Counted from the first letter of the stretch, positions 28,445-37,062 are shown. The stretch is 64,000 bases of DNA from Streptomyces sp. MJM8645 (GCF_001625365.1 NZ_LJJF01000001.1:6684501-6748500); one strand, 5' to 3'. Notes: generated from the sequence alone by a model not told the origin. Translations and numbers: made by a program.

Positions 28445-28474
28445 TTGACACCATTAGTTGGTCTAGTCCAACGT
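28445..28474 (+). promoter_or_regulatory. Cluster promoter with DasR-like palindrome
   Basis: TTGACA (28445-28450) is a perfect -35. A weak -10 CAACGT lies 18 bp on. Between and over them is GTTGGTCTAGTCCAAC (28457-28472). Its core TGGTCTAGTCCA differs at one base from TGGTCTAGACCA, the known DasR-responsive core of Streptomyces chitin and GlcNAc-regulated promoters. Repression of the first half-cluster by DasR or a related GntR regulator is inferred. Confidence 0.45.
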
Positions 28475-28717
28475 ATGAGGGGCGCGGTTCGGCCAGGGCT
28501 GAGGCAGGGTGAGGGGCCTTGCCGGACCGGCGAGTTGGCCCTCTGACGTGGCGGAACCTTGCACGGCCGGGGCCCGGGCGAGGTGGAGCGCATGCGGACG
28601 GCATGCGGTCCGCGGGCTGAATTCCACGCACGGCCGGTGACGGGCCGTCGGCTCGCCGTGCCCGCACTGTGCGTCCAGGAAGCGCTGCGTCGACTACGAA
28701 CCATGGAGTGACTGCCC

Positions 28718-29809
28718 ATGCCGAGCCCTGACGGATATCTGCACCGAGCCGCCTCGGCGCGCCCCTACTTCAGCGAGGACGGGGAGAGCTACCTCGCGCG
28801 CACGGCGCTGCGCGAAGTCCGCAAGGAGCGTCCGCTGCGGGTGCTCTCCGAGGAGGACTTCGCGTTCTGGCAGACCTACGGCTACATCGTGGTCAAGGAG
28901 GCCATCCCGGCCGAGGCCGCACGGCGCCTGCTCGACTTCGCCTGGGACTTCCAGGGCCTCTCGCCCGACCGCCCCGAGGACTGGTACCGCGAATGCGACC
29001 ACCGCGACGAACTCGACCGGGAACTGCACATCTACGGCTTCGTCGAGGCCTACCACCACCAGCTGATCTGGGACAGCAGACAGGCCCGACGGGTCTACGA
29101 CGCCTTCGTCGACGTCTGGGACTGCGAGGAGCTCTGGGTCACCCTCGACCGGCTCAACCTCAACCCGCCGAACATCCGCAACCGCGACCGCGCGCTGATC
29201 GAGCCCACCGACCGGGGCTTCGACATCGAACTGCACTGGGACGTCGACACCACCCAGGGCATGCTGCCCCAGCGCGTCCAGGGCATCATCGCGCTCGACG
29301 ACACCCGGCCCGACCACGGCGGCTTCCAGTGCAACCCGGAGCTGTTCCGCCGCTTCAACGAGTGGCAGGCCGCCCAGGCCGCCGACCGCGACCCGATCCG
29401 CCCGGACGTCGACCGCACCGAGTTCCCGGTGGTGCGGCCCGAGTTGAAGGCCGGCGACCTGCTGATCTGGAACGGCCTGCTCGCCCACGGCGTCGCCCGC
29501 AACACCTCCGAGAACGGCGTCCGCGCCGTGCAGTACCTGTCGATGATGCCCGCGCTGGAGGAGGCCGCGCAGCTGCGCCGCTCCCGGGTGGAGTCCTGGC
29601 GCACCCTCGCCACCCCGGACTGGAACCGCACCCTGGTCGGCGACGCGACCCGCCACGAGTCGCTGCGCTACGGGCCCGCCGAACTCACCGAACTCGGCGA
29701 GCGGTTGCTCGGCCTGCGCTCCTGGCACGGCCCGGAGTCCACGGACGACCGGCCCGCCCCGCAGCCCGCCGAGTCCACGGGGGAGCCGGCATGCGCGCCG
29801 TCTGCCTGA
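28718..29809 (+). CDS. Phytanoyl-CoA dioxygenase (PhyH) family Fe(II)/2OG oxygenase
   Basis: A 363-residue oxygenase with the double-stranded beta-helix iron site visible: HWD (H173, D175) in DIELHWDVDTTQG, a distal His in NGLLAHGVARN (H257), and the 2-oxoglutarate Arg in NGVRAVQYLSM (R269). It hydroxylates or desaturates a small, probably amino-acid-derived, substrate with O2 and 2-oxoglutarate. The start ATG at 28718 has GGAG ten bases upstream. It is the first gene of the left half-cluster, and its 3' end overlaps the next gene by 19 bp, so the two are coupled. The substrate is unknown. Confidence 0.9.
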   Translation: MPSPDGYLHRAASARPYFSEDGESYLARTALREVRKERPLRVLSEEDFAFWQTYGYIVVKEAIPAEAARRLLDFAWDFQGLSPDRPEDWYRECDHRDELDRELHIYGFVEAYHHQLIWDSRQARRVYDAFVDVWDCEELWVTLDRLNLNPPNIRNRDRALIEPTDRGFDIELHWDVDTTQGMLPQRVQGIIALDDTRPDHGGFQCNPELFRRFNEWQAAQAADRDPIRPDVDRTEFPVVRPELKAGDLLIWNGLLAHGVARNTSENGVRAVQYLSMMPALEEAAQLRRSRVESWRTLATPDWNRTLVGDATRHESLRYGPAELTELGERLLGLRSWHGPESTDDRPAPQPAESTGEPACAPSA

Positions 29810-31167
29810 CCCTGCCCACCAACCGCGAGTGCGCGGCCACCATCGCGGCGATCGGCGCCGAAGCCGCCTACGCCGCACGGCGGTTCGGCGTCCGGGTGCA
29901 CCTGCTGATCCTGGACTCCGCCGATCCGGCCACCTACCGGCGGCACGCCGAGGCCGTCGCCGCGCTGCCCGCCGCCGGGTCCGGTGCTGCGCCCGGTGTC
30001 GGCTCTGGTGCCGCTTTCGAGGCCGGGGAGGTGGTCGTCCACCACCTCGACGAGGCCGCCCAACGCGCCTTCCTGCGCGACGTGATCGAGCGCTCCGGCG
30101 CCGCCGGCCCCGACGGGCCGCTCGGCGACAAACTGCTCGACCTGATGCTCCCCGACGCCGTCTCCTACGGCGCCTGCACCAACCGGGCGTTCCTGCTCGC
30201 CGGTGCGCTCGGCTGCGCCTCCGTGCACCGCCGCGACTCCGACAGCGCGTACCAACTGCTCGACGGCGAACCGGTGTTCCCGATCGAGCGCGAGCTCGCC
30301 ACGCTCGGCCTCAAGGCGGCCGACGCGGCCGCCGCCGTCACCAAGGTCACCCTCGACCCGGTGCACGCCGACAAGCCCGTCGCCCTGGTCGGCGGCTCCT
30401 TCATCGGTGAACTCTCCGTCGACATCGGCGAGATCCGCGAACTCGACCCGGACGCCTACCACCAGGTCGTCGCGCTCTGGGCGCCCACCGGCGCGAGCGA
30501 GCAGGAACGCCGCGAACTCGTCGCCGACTCCTTCACCGGCGGCGGCACCGACCCGTTCCGCCGCGACCGCGCCGTGCTCGACCTGCCCGACATCTGGCGG
30601 ATCGACATGTGCAACGTCGCCCTCGACCACGAGGTCTACGACCGCGTCCCGCTGCCGCCCGCCACCGCCACCATCGGCAGCGACTACTTCCTGCTGCACC
30701 TCGTCCGCGACGCCACCCTGCCCGGCGTCGTCCACAACCGGCACATCGTCAACTACTACACCCCGGAACGTCGCACCGGCACGGGCTTCACTGCCTACCA
30801 GCTGCGCTACGCCAAGTTCCTGCTCTCCATGCTCTACCTCTACCCGGTCTACTCCGAGATGGAGGCGGCCCGCGGGGCCCTCCTCGACGAGGCGCACCAC
30901 ATCCGCGCCGACGTCATCGCCGACTCCGCCCGCCGCAGCGCCGCGACGGACCGCGCGGAGAACCACCGACGGCTCGACGCGCTGGACCACTGCTACCGGC
31001 AACTCGGCGGGAAGTACGCCGAGTTCGCCGACCACCTGGCGCCCCAGCGGGCGCGTCTGCTCGACGAAGCGCAGGCGGACATCGAGGACTTCGCGCTGCT
31101 GATCGACGCGTGGGGTCCGCTCATGCGGGCGAGCAAGGCCACGCCCGCCGACCGGCTGCCGCGGTAG
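29791..31167 (+). CDS. DUF6271-like protein, possible GT-A-type nucleotidyl/glycosyl transferase fold
   Basis: A 458-residue protein of a family of actinomycete biosynthetic-cluster proteins that I recognise as DUF6271. The start, VCLTLPTNRECAATI then GVRVHLLILDSAD, has the beta-alpha-beta pattern and LPTNR/LDS segments of GT-A-fold transferases. HRRDSDSAYQ (D149, D151) resembles a metal-binding DxD. GSDYFLLHL in the C-terminal half also suits a glycosyltransferase-like acceptor region. An in-frame Gly/Ala-rich stretch at residues 61-80 looks like an expansion. It starts at ATG 29791 inside the preceding gene. No function has been proven for the family to my knowledge; the transferase idea is inference. 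Confidence 0.75.
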   Translation: MRAVCLTLPTNRECAATIAAIGAEAAYAARRFGVRVHLLILDSADPATYRRHAEAVAALPAAGSGAAPGVGSGAAFEAGEVVVHHLDEAAQRAFLRDVIERSGAAGPDGPLGDKLLDLMLPDAVSYGACTNRAFLLAGALGCASVHRRDSDSAYQLLDGEPVFPIERELATLGLKAADAAAAVTKVTLDPVHADKPVALVGGSFIGELSVDIGEIRELDPDAYHQVVALWAPTGASEQERRELVADSFTGGGTDPFRRDRAVLDLPDIWRIDMCNVALDHEVYDRVPLPPATATIGSDYFLLHLVRDATLPGVVHNRHIVNYYTPERRTGTGFTAYQLRYAKFLLSMLYLYPVYSEMEAARGALLDEAHHIRADVIADSARRSAATDRAENHRRLDALDHCYRQLGGKYAEFADHLAPQRARLLDEAQADIEDFALLIDAWGPLMRASKATPADRLPR

Positions 31168-31185
31168 CCGCACCGGGAGCCATTC

Positions 31186-32460
31186 GTGAAACGTCAGACC
31201 ATCGCCCACCGCGCCCCGGCGCACCACACCACCGCCCACACCGGCGTCGCGCCCGACCCGGCCGCGCACGACCGGACGGCGCTCCGCGCCGCCCTCGCCG
31301 CCGCCACCGACGACCGGATCATCTACGACCTCGACGGCATCGAGCGCCAGTACACCGACCTGATCGGCGAACTACCCGACGTCACCGTCCGGTTCGCCAT
31401 GAAGGCCTGCCCGGTGGACGAGGTGCTCAGCCGCCTCGCCGCCCTCGGCTCCGGCTTCGACGCGGCCAGCCCCCAGGAGATCGCCCAGGCCCTGCGCACC
31501 GGGGTGAGCCCCGACCGCATCCACTACGGCAACACCATCAAGTCCGACCGCAACATCGCCGAGGCCTACCGGCTGGGCGTGCGCGACTTCGCCACCGACA
31601 GCCTGGAGGACGTCGCCGCCATCGCCGAACACGCCCCCGGCTCCCGGGTGTTCTGCCGGGTCGCCACCTCGGGCGACGGCGCCCTGTGGGGCCTGAGCCG
31701 CAAGTTCGGCTGCTCGCCCGAGGACGCCCTGCGCGTCCTGGACGCCGCCCGCTCGGCCGGCCTCACCCCGTCCGGACTCTCCGTGCACGTCGGCTCCCAG
31801 CAGATGACCGCCGAAGCCTGGGGCGCCGCCGTGGACTCGCTCGCCGCCGTCCTGGAGGCGCTCAACTGGCGCGGCATCACCCCGCAGCGGATCAACCTCG
31901 GCGGCGGCCTGCCCGCCCTCGGCGTCCTGGACCGGCACGGCCGCCCGCTCGACCCGCCGCTGGACAAGATGTTCGCGGTCATCCGCGAGGGCATGGACCG
32001 GCTGCGCACCGTCAACGCCGCGCCGCTGGAGTTCCTGCTGGAGCCCGGCCGGCACCTCGTCGCCGACCACGGCGCCATCCGCGCCCACGTCGCCCGGCTC
32101 TCCTCCCGGCACCAGCTCGACGGCACCCGCGAGGACTGGCTCTTCCTGAGCTGCGGCAAGTTCAACGGCCTGTACGAGATGGACGAGCTCCAGTACCGGC
32201 TCGAATTCCCCACCCACCCCGGCGGCCAGTTCGTCAACGCCGTCGTCGCCGGCCCGACCTGCGACAGCGACGACGCGTACGCCCAGGAGGACGGCCTGGT
32301 CCGCGTCCCGCGCGCGATCGCCTCCGGCGAACCGGTCTGGATCCACTCCTGCGGCGCCTACGCCACCGCCTACACCACCCAGGGGTTCAACGGCTTCGAG
32401 CCGCTGCCCTACACCTGCATCGGCGGAGCCGGCGGCCCGGACGGAGACAGCGGCAGATGA
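31186..32460 (+). CDS. Fold-type III PLP-dependent decarboxylase (ornithine/diaminopimelate decarboxylase-like)
   Basis: A 424-residue enzyme with the alanine-racemase-like barrel: PLP lysine in VRFAMKACP (K73), FDAASPQEI, the phosphate-binding stretch INLGGGLPA, LEPGRHLVAD, and the C-terminal catalytic GPTCDSDD (near residue 357) characteristic of ornithine-type rather than arginine-type decarboxylases. It removes the alpha-carboxylate of a basic or modified amino acid. An extended His/Thr/Ala-rich N-terminus of about 40 residues is unusual. The start has GGGAG nine bases upstream. Its stop overlaps the GNAT gene (ATGA), linking decarboxylation with acylation of the resulting amine. Confidence 0.9.
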   Translation: MKRQTIAHRAPAHHTTAHTGVAPDPAAHDRTALRAALAAATDDRIIYDLDGIERQYTDLIGELPDVTVRFAMKACPVDEVLSRLAALGSGFDAASPQEIAQALRTGVSPDRIHYGNTIKSDRNIAEAYRLGVRDFATDSLEDVAAIAEHAPGSRVFCRVATSGDGALWGLSRKFGCSPEDALRVLDAARSAGLTPSGLSVHVGSQQMTAEAWGAAVDSLAAVLEALNWRGITPQRINLGGGLPALGVLDRHGRPLDPPLDKMFAVIREGMDRLRTVNAAPLEFLLEPGRHLVADHGAIRAHVARLSSRHQLDGTREDWLFLSCGKFNGLYEMDELQYRLEFPTHPGGQFVNAVVAGPTCDSDDAYAQEDGLVRVPRAIASGEPVWIHSCGAYATAYTTQGFNGFEPLPYTCIGGAGGPDGDSGR

Positions 32461-33053
32461 CCGACCTGAGCATCCGGCTGCTCCAGGAGGAGGACTGGGA
32501 CGGCGTCGTCGCGCTGGAGGAGCGCGCCTACGCCGCCAGCGGCCTGTCCGAAGGCCGCGAGGCGCTGCGCTCCCGCCACCGCGCCTCGCCCGACACCTGC
32601 TTCGTCCTGGAGCACGCCGGCGGCCTCGGCGGCTACCTGCTGGCCCTGCCCTACCCGCTGTTCCAGTGCCCCGACCTCAGCCGGGCCGAGGCCGGCGGCG
32701 TCCGCGCGACCAACATGCACCTCCACGACCTGGTCGTCGCCGAGGACCTGCGCGGCCGCGGCCTGGCCCACCGGATGCTGCGCGGCCTGGAGGAGACCGC
32801 CCGGGCCCGCGGCTACCGCACCATGTCCCTGGTCGCCGTCCGCGGCTCGCAGGTGGTGTGGGCCCCGCTGGGCTACCGCGCCCGCCCCGAGATCGGACTG
32901 CCCGGGAGCTACGGCCCCGAGGCGCTCTACATGGCGATGCCGCTGAGCCCGGCCGCCGCCCCGGCCCCGGTCGCCGTCCCGGTCGTCGTCCAGGCGTTGA
33001 CCCCCTCCACCGACCCGTCCCTCGGGTTCCCACCCAGAGCCGAAGTGGGCTGA
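32457..33053 (+). CDS. GNAT family N-acetyltransferase
   Basis: A 198-residue acyltransferase: N-terminal SIRLLQEEDWDGVVALEERAY, an acetyl-CoA loop in VVAEDLRGRGLAHRML (R-G-x-G-x-A, about residues 88-103), and a final LGYRARPEIGL strand. About 30 extra C-terminal residues are Ala/Pro/Val-rich. Start and stop overlap the neighbouring decarboxylase (ATGA) and MFS gene (TGATG), so the three are translationally coupled. It may acetylate an amine made by the decarboxylase, either as self-protection or as tailoring (inference). Confidence 0.9.
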   Translation: MTDLSIRLLQEEDWDGVVALEERAYAASGLSEGREALRSRHRASPDTCFVLEHAGGLGGYLLALPYPLFQCPDLSRAEAGGVRATNMHLHDLVVAEDLRGRGLAHRMLRGLEETARARGYRTMSLVAVRGSQVVWAPLGYRARPEIGLPGSYGPEALYMAMPLSPAAAPAPVAVPVVVQALTPSTDPSLGFPPRAEVG

Positions 33054-34303
33054 TGCACATGTCCCCCGTTCGCGACGACTTCCGCCGGTCCCAACTGGCC
33101 ATCGCCGCACTGTTCTTCCTGCTCGGATTCCAGTACGCGACCTGGGTCTCCCGGATCCCCGCACTGAAGGCCCGGCTCGACCTCGGCGAGGCCCAGATCG
33201 GCCTGCTGCTGATGACCTGCGGGGTCGGCGCGGCGGTGTCCTTCCCGCTGGTCGCGGTGCTGATGCGGCGGTTCGGCTCCCGCCTGCTGTCCGTGCTCTC
33301 CGCGCTCGCCCTCGGCGTCGTCCTGGTCGCCCTGTCCGTGGTGCCCGACTACCCGCTCACCCTGCTGGTGCTGTTCTGCGACGGCGTCGCCGTGGGCTGC
33401 CTGAACGTCGCGATGAACGCCCAGGGCGCGGCGCTGGAGGCCCGCTACGCGCGGACCACCATGTCCCGCCTGCACGCCACCTTCAGCGCCGGCTCGCTGC
33501 TCGCCGCGCTGCTCGCCTCCGGCGTCACCGCCTTCACCGGCACGCTCGCCGTGCACTTCGGGGTCGCCGCCGCGCTGCTCGCGGTGCTGGTCGTGGCCGC
33601 CCGGCCCGGACTGCTCACGGACGACGCGCCGGCCGCGGCGCAGGACGGGCCGGACCAGGAGCAACCGGACCAGGAGCAGGCGTCGGCCGCGAAGAAGGAC
33701 CGCCGCCGCTTCGCCCTCCCGGCCGCGGCGACCCTCTGGATGGGCCTGGCGATGGTGTTCGGCACCGTCACCGAGGGCGCCATGAACGACTGGTCCGCGC
33801 TCTACCTCAAGGACGTCGTGAACGCCGGTGCCGGGCTCGCCCCGCTGGGCATCGCCGTCGTCTCGGTGATGATGGTGCTCGCCCGGATCTTCGCGGACGG
33901 CTGGCGCACCCGCTTCGGCGACGGCCGGATCGTGCGGACCGGCAGCCTGCTGGCCGGCGCCGGACTGGCCCTCGCCCTGCTCGTCGGCGGCGTCGTGCCG
34001 ACCCTGATCGGCTTCGCCTGCGTCGGCCTCGGCGTCGCGGCGGTCACCCCGTGCGTCTACGTCGCCGCGGCCCGCCAGGGCTCGGACGCGCTCTCCCTGG
34101 TCGCCGCGATGGGCACCACCGGGCTGCTCGCCGGGCCCGCCGTGATCGGCTTCATCGCCGACGCCACCAGCCTGGTGTGGGGCATGGCCGCCGTCGCCGT
34201 CTCCGCCGCGGTCGTCTCGCTCTGCGCCACCCGGATCGGCTGGCCCGCCCCGGAGCCCCACCCCGAGCCCCTCGACGGCCGACTCGCCCCGGACGCCGGC
34301 TAG
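33053..34303 (+). CDS. MFS transporter, likely cluster exporter
   Basis: A 416-residue, 12-helix major facilitator: FFLLGFQYATWVSRIPALKARLDL at the first helix, motif-A-like RRFGSRLLSV after helix 2, a charged central loop with QEQPDQEQ repeats (about residues 200-225), and a second six-helix half. It resembles the YbjJ-type subfamily, whose substrates vary. It is coupled to the GNAT gene (TGATG overlap) and ends the left half-cluster, so export of the cluster product is likely. ATGs at 33053 and 33059 are both possible starts. Confidence 0.9.
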   Translation: MHMSPVRDDFRRSQLAIAALFFLLGFQYATWVSRIPALKARLDLGEAQIGLLLMTCGVGAAVSFPLVAVLMRRFGSRLLSVLSALALGVVLVALSVVPDYPLTLLVLFCDGVAVGCLNVAMNAQGAALEARYARTTMSRLHATFSAGSLLAALLASGVTAFTGTLAVHFGVAAALLAVLVVAARPGLLTDDAPAAAQDGPDQEQPDQEQASAAKKDRRRFALPAAATLWMGLAMVFGTVTEGAMNDWSALYLKDVVNAGAGLAPLGIAVVSVMMVLARIFADGWRTRFGDGRIVRTGSLLAGAGLALALLVGGVVPTLIGFACVGLGVAAVTPCVYVAAARQGSDALSLVAAMGTTGLLAGPAVIGFIADATSLVWGMAAVAVSAAVVSLCATRIGWPAPEPHPEPLDGRLAPDAG

Positions 34304-34317
34304 CTCCCCCCGCAGAC

Positions 34318-34363
34318 CTCGCCCGGAACGCCGCGCCTCCCCCGTCGCGGCGTTCCGGGCGAG
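34318..34363. terminator. Perfect 18-bp hairpin, bidirectional terminator
   Basis: Arms 34318-34335 and 34346-34363 pair perfectly between the convergent MFS and MerR genes. The right arm is followed by a repeat of GAGCCGTGTTCCGG. This is a strong candidate for transcription end on both strands, and so marks the end of the left half-cluster. Confidence 0.7.
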
Positions 34364-34403
34364 CCGTGTTCCGGGCGAGCCGTGTTCCGGATGGTGGACC
34401 GGG

Positions 34404-34790
34404 TCAGCCCGGCAGGTCCGCGCCCCCGGCGGCGACGTGCCGGGCGAGGCGCTCGCGCAGGGCGGTCAGCCGGGCGATCTCGGCGTCCAGGGCGGCGAGC
34501 CGGGCGGTGACCACCGGGGCGAAGGTCTCCAGGCCGGGGGAGTCCGAGCAGCGGCGCGGCGGCTCCTCAGTGAGCAGGTCCAGGCGGTGCGGGCGGCTGG
34601 CCAGGTCGTCGACGGTCAGCCCGACGGCCAGCAGCCGGCGGATCGCCCGCACCCGGGCGACCTCGGTCGGCCCGTACTCGCGCTGGCCCGAGGCGGACCG
34701 GGGCGGCGGCGGCAGCAGCCCCCGCTGCTCGTAGAAGCGCAGTGCCCTGGGCGTGGTGCCCGCCGCTGCCGCCGCGTCCCCGATCCGCAT
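34404..34790 (-). CDS. MerR family transcriptional regulator
   Basis: A 128-residue regulator: winged helix MRIGDAAAAAGTTPRALRFYEQRGLL at the N-terminus, SGQREYGPTEVARVRAIRRLLAVGLTVDDL, then a long dimerisation helix and a short C-terminus with one Cys. It is the second gene of an operon with the oxidoreductase, 18 bp apart. A MerR-type operator with a 20-bp promoter spacer lies upstream of the oxidoreductase, so autoregulation is very likely. The inducer is unknown. Confidence 0.9.
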   Translation of the reverse strand: MRIGDAAAAAGTTPRALRFYEQRGLLPPPPRSASGQREYGPTEVARVRAIRRLLAVGLTVDDLASRPHRLDLLTEEPPRRCSDSPGLETFAPVVTARLAALDAEIARLTALRERLARHVAAGGADLPG

Positions 34791-34808
34791 GGCCGTTCCT
34801 CCTCGGTG

Positions 34809-35831
34809 CTATGCGAGGTCGACGATCGTCGCCCCGAAGGTGTCCCCGTCGAACAACCTCCGCAACGCCTGCGGCGCCTGGTCGATGCCCGCCACCCGCG
34901 TCGACGGGAAGACGATCTCGCCGGTGCGCAGCCAGCCGCCGAACCGCTGCCGCCACTCGGCCTCCAGGTCCGGGTGGTCCACGCCGGTGAAGCCGCGCAG
35001 GGTCAGGCCCAGCATGATCGCCCGGAAGCTGTCCACCAGAGCCGGCGAACTGCCGCCCCGCCGCTCCGGTGCCAACTGCCCGGACAGCGCGCCGACCAGG
35101 GCGAACCGGGCCCCCGGCCGGGCCGCGTCGACGGCGGCCGTCAGCTGCTCCCCGCCGACCAGGTCCAGCAGCACGTCGACGCCCTCCGGCGCGGCCTCGG
35201 CCAGCTGCGCGGCGAACGGCCGCTCGCCGCGCACCAGTACCGCGTCGTAGCCGAGTTCGGCGGTGAGCCGCTTCGCCTTGGCGGGGGAGCCGGTGGTGCC
35301 GATCACCCGGGAGGCGCCCAGCAGCCGGGCGACCTGCCCGGCCAGCGTGCCGACCGCGCCCGCCGCGCCGGTCACCAGCACCACGTCCCCCGGGCGTACC
35401 CCGGCGCTGCGGGTCAGCCCGCCGTAGGCGGCCGTGCCGGGGGAGAGCAGCGCCACCGGGTCCGGGAACCCCGGGTCGACCGGAGTGAACCCTGCGGCGT
35501 CCGCGACCACGAGGTCCCGCCACCCCCGCAGGTGGGTGACCAGGTCGCCCGGCCGAAGGTGCCCGCCCGCCGGAGCGGCCAGCACCTCCCCGAGGGCCGG
35601 CCCGTACAGCGCGTCCCCGGGCCCGATCGCCGGCAACGGCGCCCCCGTGAGCTCGCCCCCGATCAGCGTGCGCAGGCCCGGGAAGACCAGGAAGGCCCGA
35701 TTGCGGACGACCACCTCGCCCGTCCCCGGCGCCGGCAACGGCTCCTCCACCACCGCGAAGTCCCCGGGCCCGGGCAACCCGCCCGGCTCGGTGACCAACC
35801 GGACGACCCGGGCCGTCGTGGGCAGCGTCAT
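34809..35831 (-). CDS. Zinc-free MDR-family NADP-dependent oxidoreductase (quinone reductase-like)
   Basis: A 340-residue medium-chain reductase of the leukotriene B4 12-hydroxydehydrogenase/quinone oxidoreductase type. It has an N-terminal catalytic domain without Zn ligands, the NADP-binding GAAGAVGTLAGQVARLLGA near residue 150, then GTTGSPAKAKRL, DVLLDLVGGE and VGALSGQ. It probably reduces enones or quinones. The ATG at 35831 has GGAGG nine bases upstream. Co-transcribed with a MerR regulator, this is a classic electrophile-response pair. Confidence 0.9.
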   Translation of the reverse strand: MTLPTTARVVRLVTEPGGLPGPGDFAVVEEPLPAPGTGEVVVRNRAFLVFPGLRTLIGGELTGAPLPAIGPGDALYGPALGEVLAAPAGGHLRPGDLVTHLRGWRDLVVADAAGFTPVDPGFPDPVALLSPGTAAYGGLTRSAGVRPGDVVLVTGAAGAVGTLAGQVARLLGASRVIGTTGSPAKAKRLTAELGYDAVLVRGERPFAAQLAEAAPEGVDVLLDLVGGEQLTAAVDAARPGARFALVGALSGQLAPERRGGSSPALVDSFRAIMLGLTLRGFTGVDHPDLEAEWRQRFGGWLRTGEIVFPSTRVAGIDQAPQALRRLFDGDTFGATIVDLA

Positions 35832-35883
35832 CGCAGCACTCCTCCAGAACCGACGCGGCGGCCGATCCGCCGCAGGTGCCCGG

Positions 35884-35915
35884 ACGCTAACCCCTGACCC
35901 GTGCGTCAGGGGCAA
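35884..35915 (-). promoter_or_regulatory. MerR-type promoter/operator
   Basis: On the minus strand TTGCCC (35910-35915) and TAGCGT (35884-35889) are separated by 20 bp. Within the spacer sits the perfect dyad CCCCTGAC-N6-GTCAGGGG (35891-35912). The overlong spacer with a centred dyad is the hallmark of MerR-activated promoters, and the adjacent operon encodes a MerR protein. Confidence 0.75.
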
Positions 35916-36031
35916 CCCGGCCGGCCCGGGAGGGTGTCCGACGGGGTGTGGGTGTGGGGGTCTTCTAGAGTCGCCTGCGGAACGACCGTATGACCATGCG
36001 ACTGTGAGCCGCACCGAGAGGGACGAGCACC

Positions 36032-36772
36032 ATGAGTGAGCAGGCCGTCGAGCCCTACCAGCCCGTCGACGAGGACTGGCAGACCGCGCTGGCCGTCGTC
36101 GCCCACCCGGACGACATGGAGTACGGCGCCGCCGCGGCCGTCGCGCGGTGGACGTCGCAGGGCAAGAAGGTCGTCTACGTGATGGTCACCAGCGGCGAGG
36201 CCGGGATCGACTCGATGAACCCCGAGGAGTGCGGGCCGCTGCGGGAGGCGGAACAGATCGCCTCGGCGCGGGTGGTCGGCGTCGACGTGGTCGAGTTCCT
36301 CGGGCATCCGGACGGGACGGTGGAGTACGGGCTGCCGCTGCGCCGCGACATCGCCCGGGCGGTGCGCCGGCACCGGCCGGACATCGTGATCACCAGCAAC
36401 TTCCGGGAGACCTACGGCGGGACCGTCCCCAACCAGGCCGACCACATCGCGGTCGGGCGGGCCGCCCTGGACGCGGCTCGGGACGCCGGCAACCGGTGGG
36501 TGTTCCGGGAGCTGCTGGCCGAGGGCCACGAGCCGTGGAACGGCGTCCGGCAGGTGTGGGCGGCGGCCTCGCCGGAGTCGGGTCACGCGGTGGACACCAC
36601 CGAGCACTTCGACCTGGGCGTGGCCTCGCTGGAGGAGCACAAGGCGTACCTGGCCGGGCTGGGCGGGGCGATGGCGGACGCGCGCGAGTTCCTGGAGGGG
36701 GCCGGGCGGGGAGCGGGCGGCCGGCTCGGGGTGCGGTTCGCGGCGTCGTTCGAGGTGTTCCCGCTGCGCTGA
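36032..36772 (+). CDS. PIG-L family N-acyl/N-acetyl deacetylase
   Basis: A 246-residue LmbE/PIG-L protein: zinc motif AVVAHPDDMEYG near residue 27 (HPDD), GEAGID, RREAEQ-like REAEQIASARVVGV, a second FLGHPDG, and the third zinc His in NQADHIAVGRAAL. It hydrolyses N-acetyl groups from sugars or related small molecules such as mycothiol precursors. The GAGAGGGACGAGCACC ahead of the ATG at 36032 is an adequate ribosome site. Its position between the half-clusters is suggestive, but this group is widespread in Streptomyces outside clusters. Confidence 0.9.
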   Translation: MSEQAVEPYQPVDEDWQTALAVVAHPDDMEYGAAAAVARWTSQGKKVVYVMVTSGEAGIDSMNPEECGPLREAEQIASARVVGVDVVEFLGHPDGTVEYGLPLRRDIARAVRRHRPDIVITSNFRETYGGTVPNQADHIAVGRAALDAARDAGNRWVFRELLAEGHEPWNGVRQVWAAASPESGHAVDTTEHFDLGVASLEEHKAYLAGLGGAMADAREFLEGAGRGAGGRLGVRFAASFEVFPLR

Positions 36773-36827
36773 GCCGCGCGGCCACCCGGATGGGCCGGCT
36801 GCCCGGCTGCGCGGCCTGGCTGCCCGG

Positions 36828-37013
36828 TTACCCGGTGTCGGTGCCGGCGTACACGGAGGCGAGCACCAAGGCGGTCTGCCCGGTCACCGGGATGCCGCAG
36901 TTGTCGAGCAGCACGAGCAGCGCCACCGCGAGGTACCCGTAGTGGTCCAGCAGTGGCGCGAGCCCGGCGAGCCCGGCGAGCGTTCCGGGCAGCGGGGCCG
37001 TGGGGGCGGTCAC
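36828..37013 (-). pseudogene. DedA family remnant (N-terminal 61 residues only)
   Basis: The reading frame gives the typical DedA start: LAPLLDHYGYLAVALLVLLDNCGIPVTGQTAL, then VLASVYAGTDTG and a stop. Complete DedA proteins are about 200 residues with the conserved second half; nothing of that is found downstream in any frame. The likely normal Pro in GIPVPGQT is Thr here. It looks like the truncated 5' end of a dedA gene. Expression as a mini-protein cannot be excluded. Confidence 0.7.
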
Positions 37014-37062
37014 CGCTGCTCACCACCTCGCCCGGGTGGGGGCGGGGCGGCGGGGGAGTCGG

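Larger units (their letters stand above)
28265..28717. other. Long non-coding regulatory region between FUSC gene and biosynthetic cluster
   Basis: No gene is supported in these 453 bp. The half next to FUSC is unusually A/T-rich for this genome. It holds two copies of a 21-bp dyad (28331-28351, 28360-28380), a consensus -35 TTGACA (28445-28450) with a palindrome after it, and a GCATGCGG direct repeat near 28590-28610. It is the divergent control region of the FUSC gene and the first half of the biosynthetic cluster. Confidence 0.5.
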
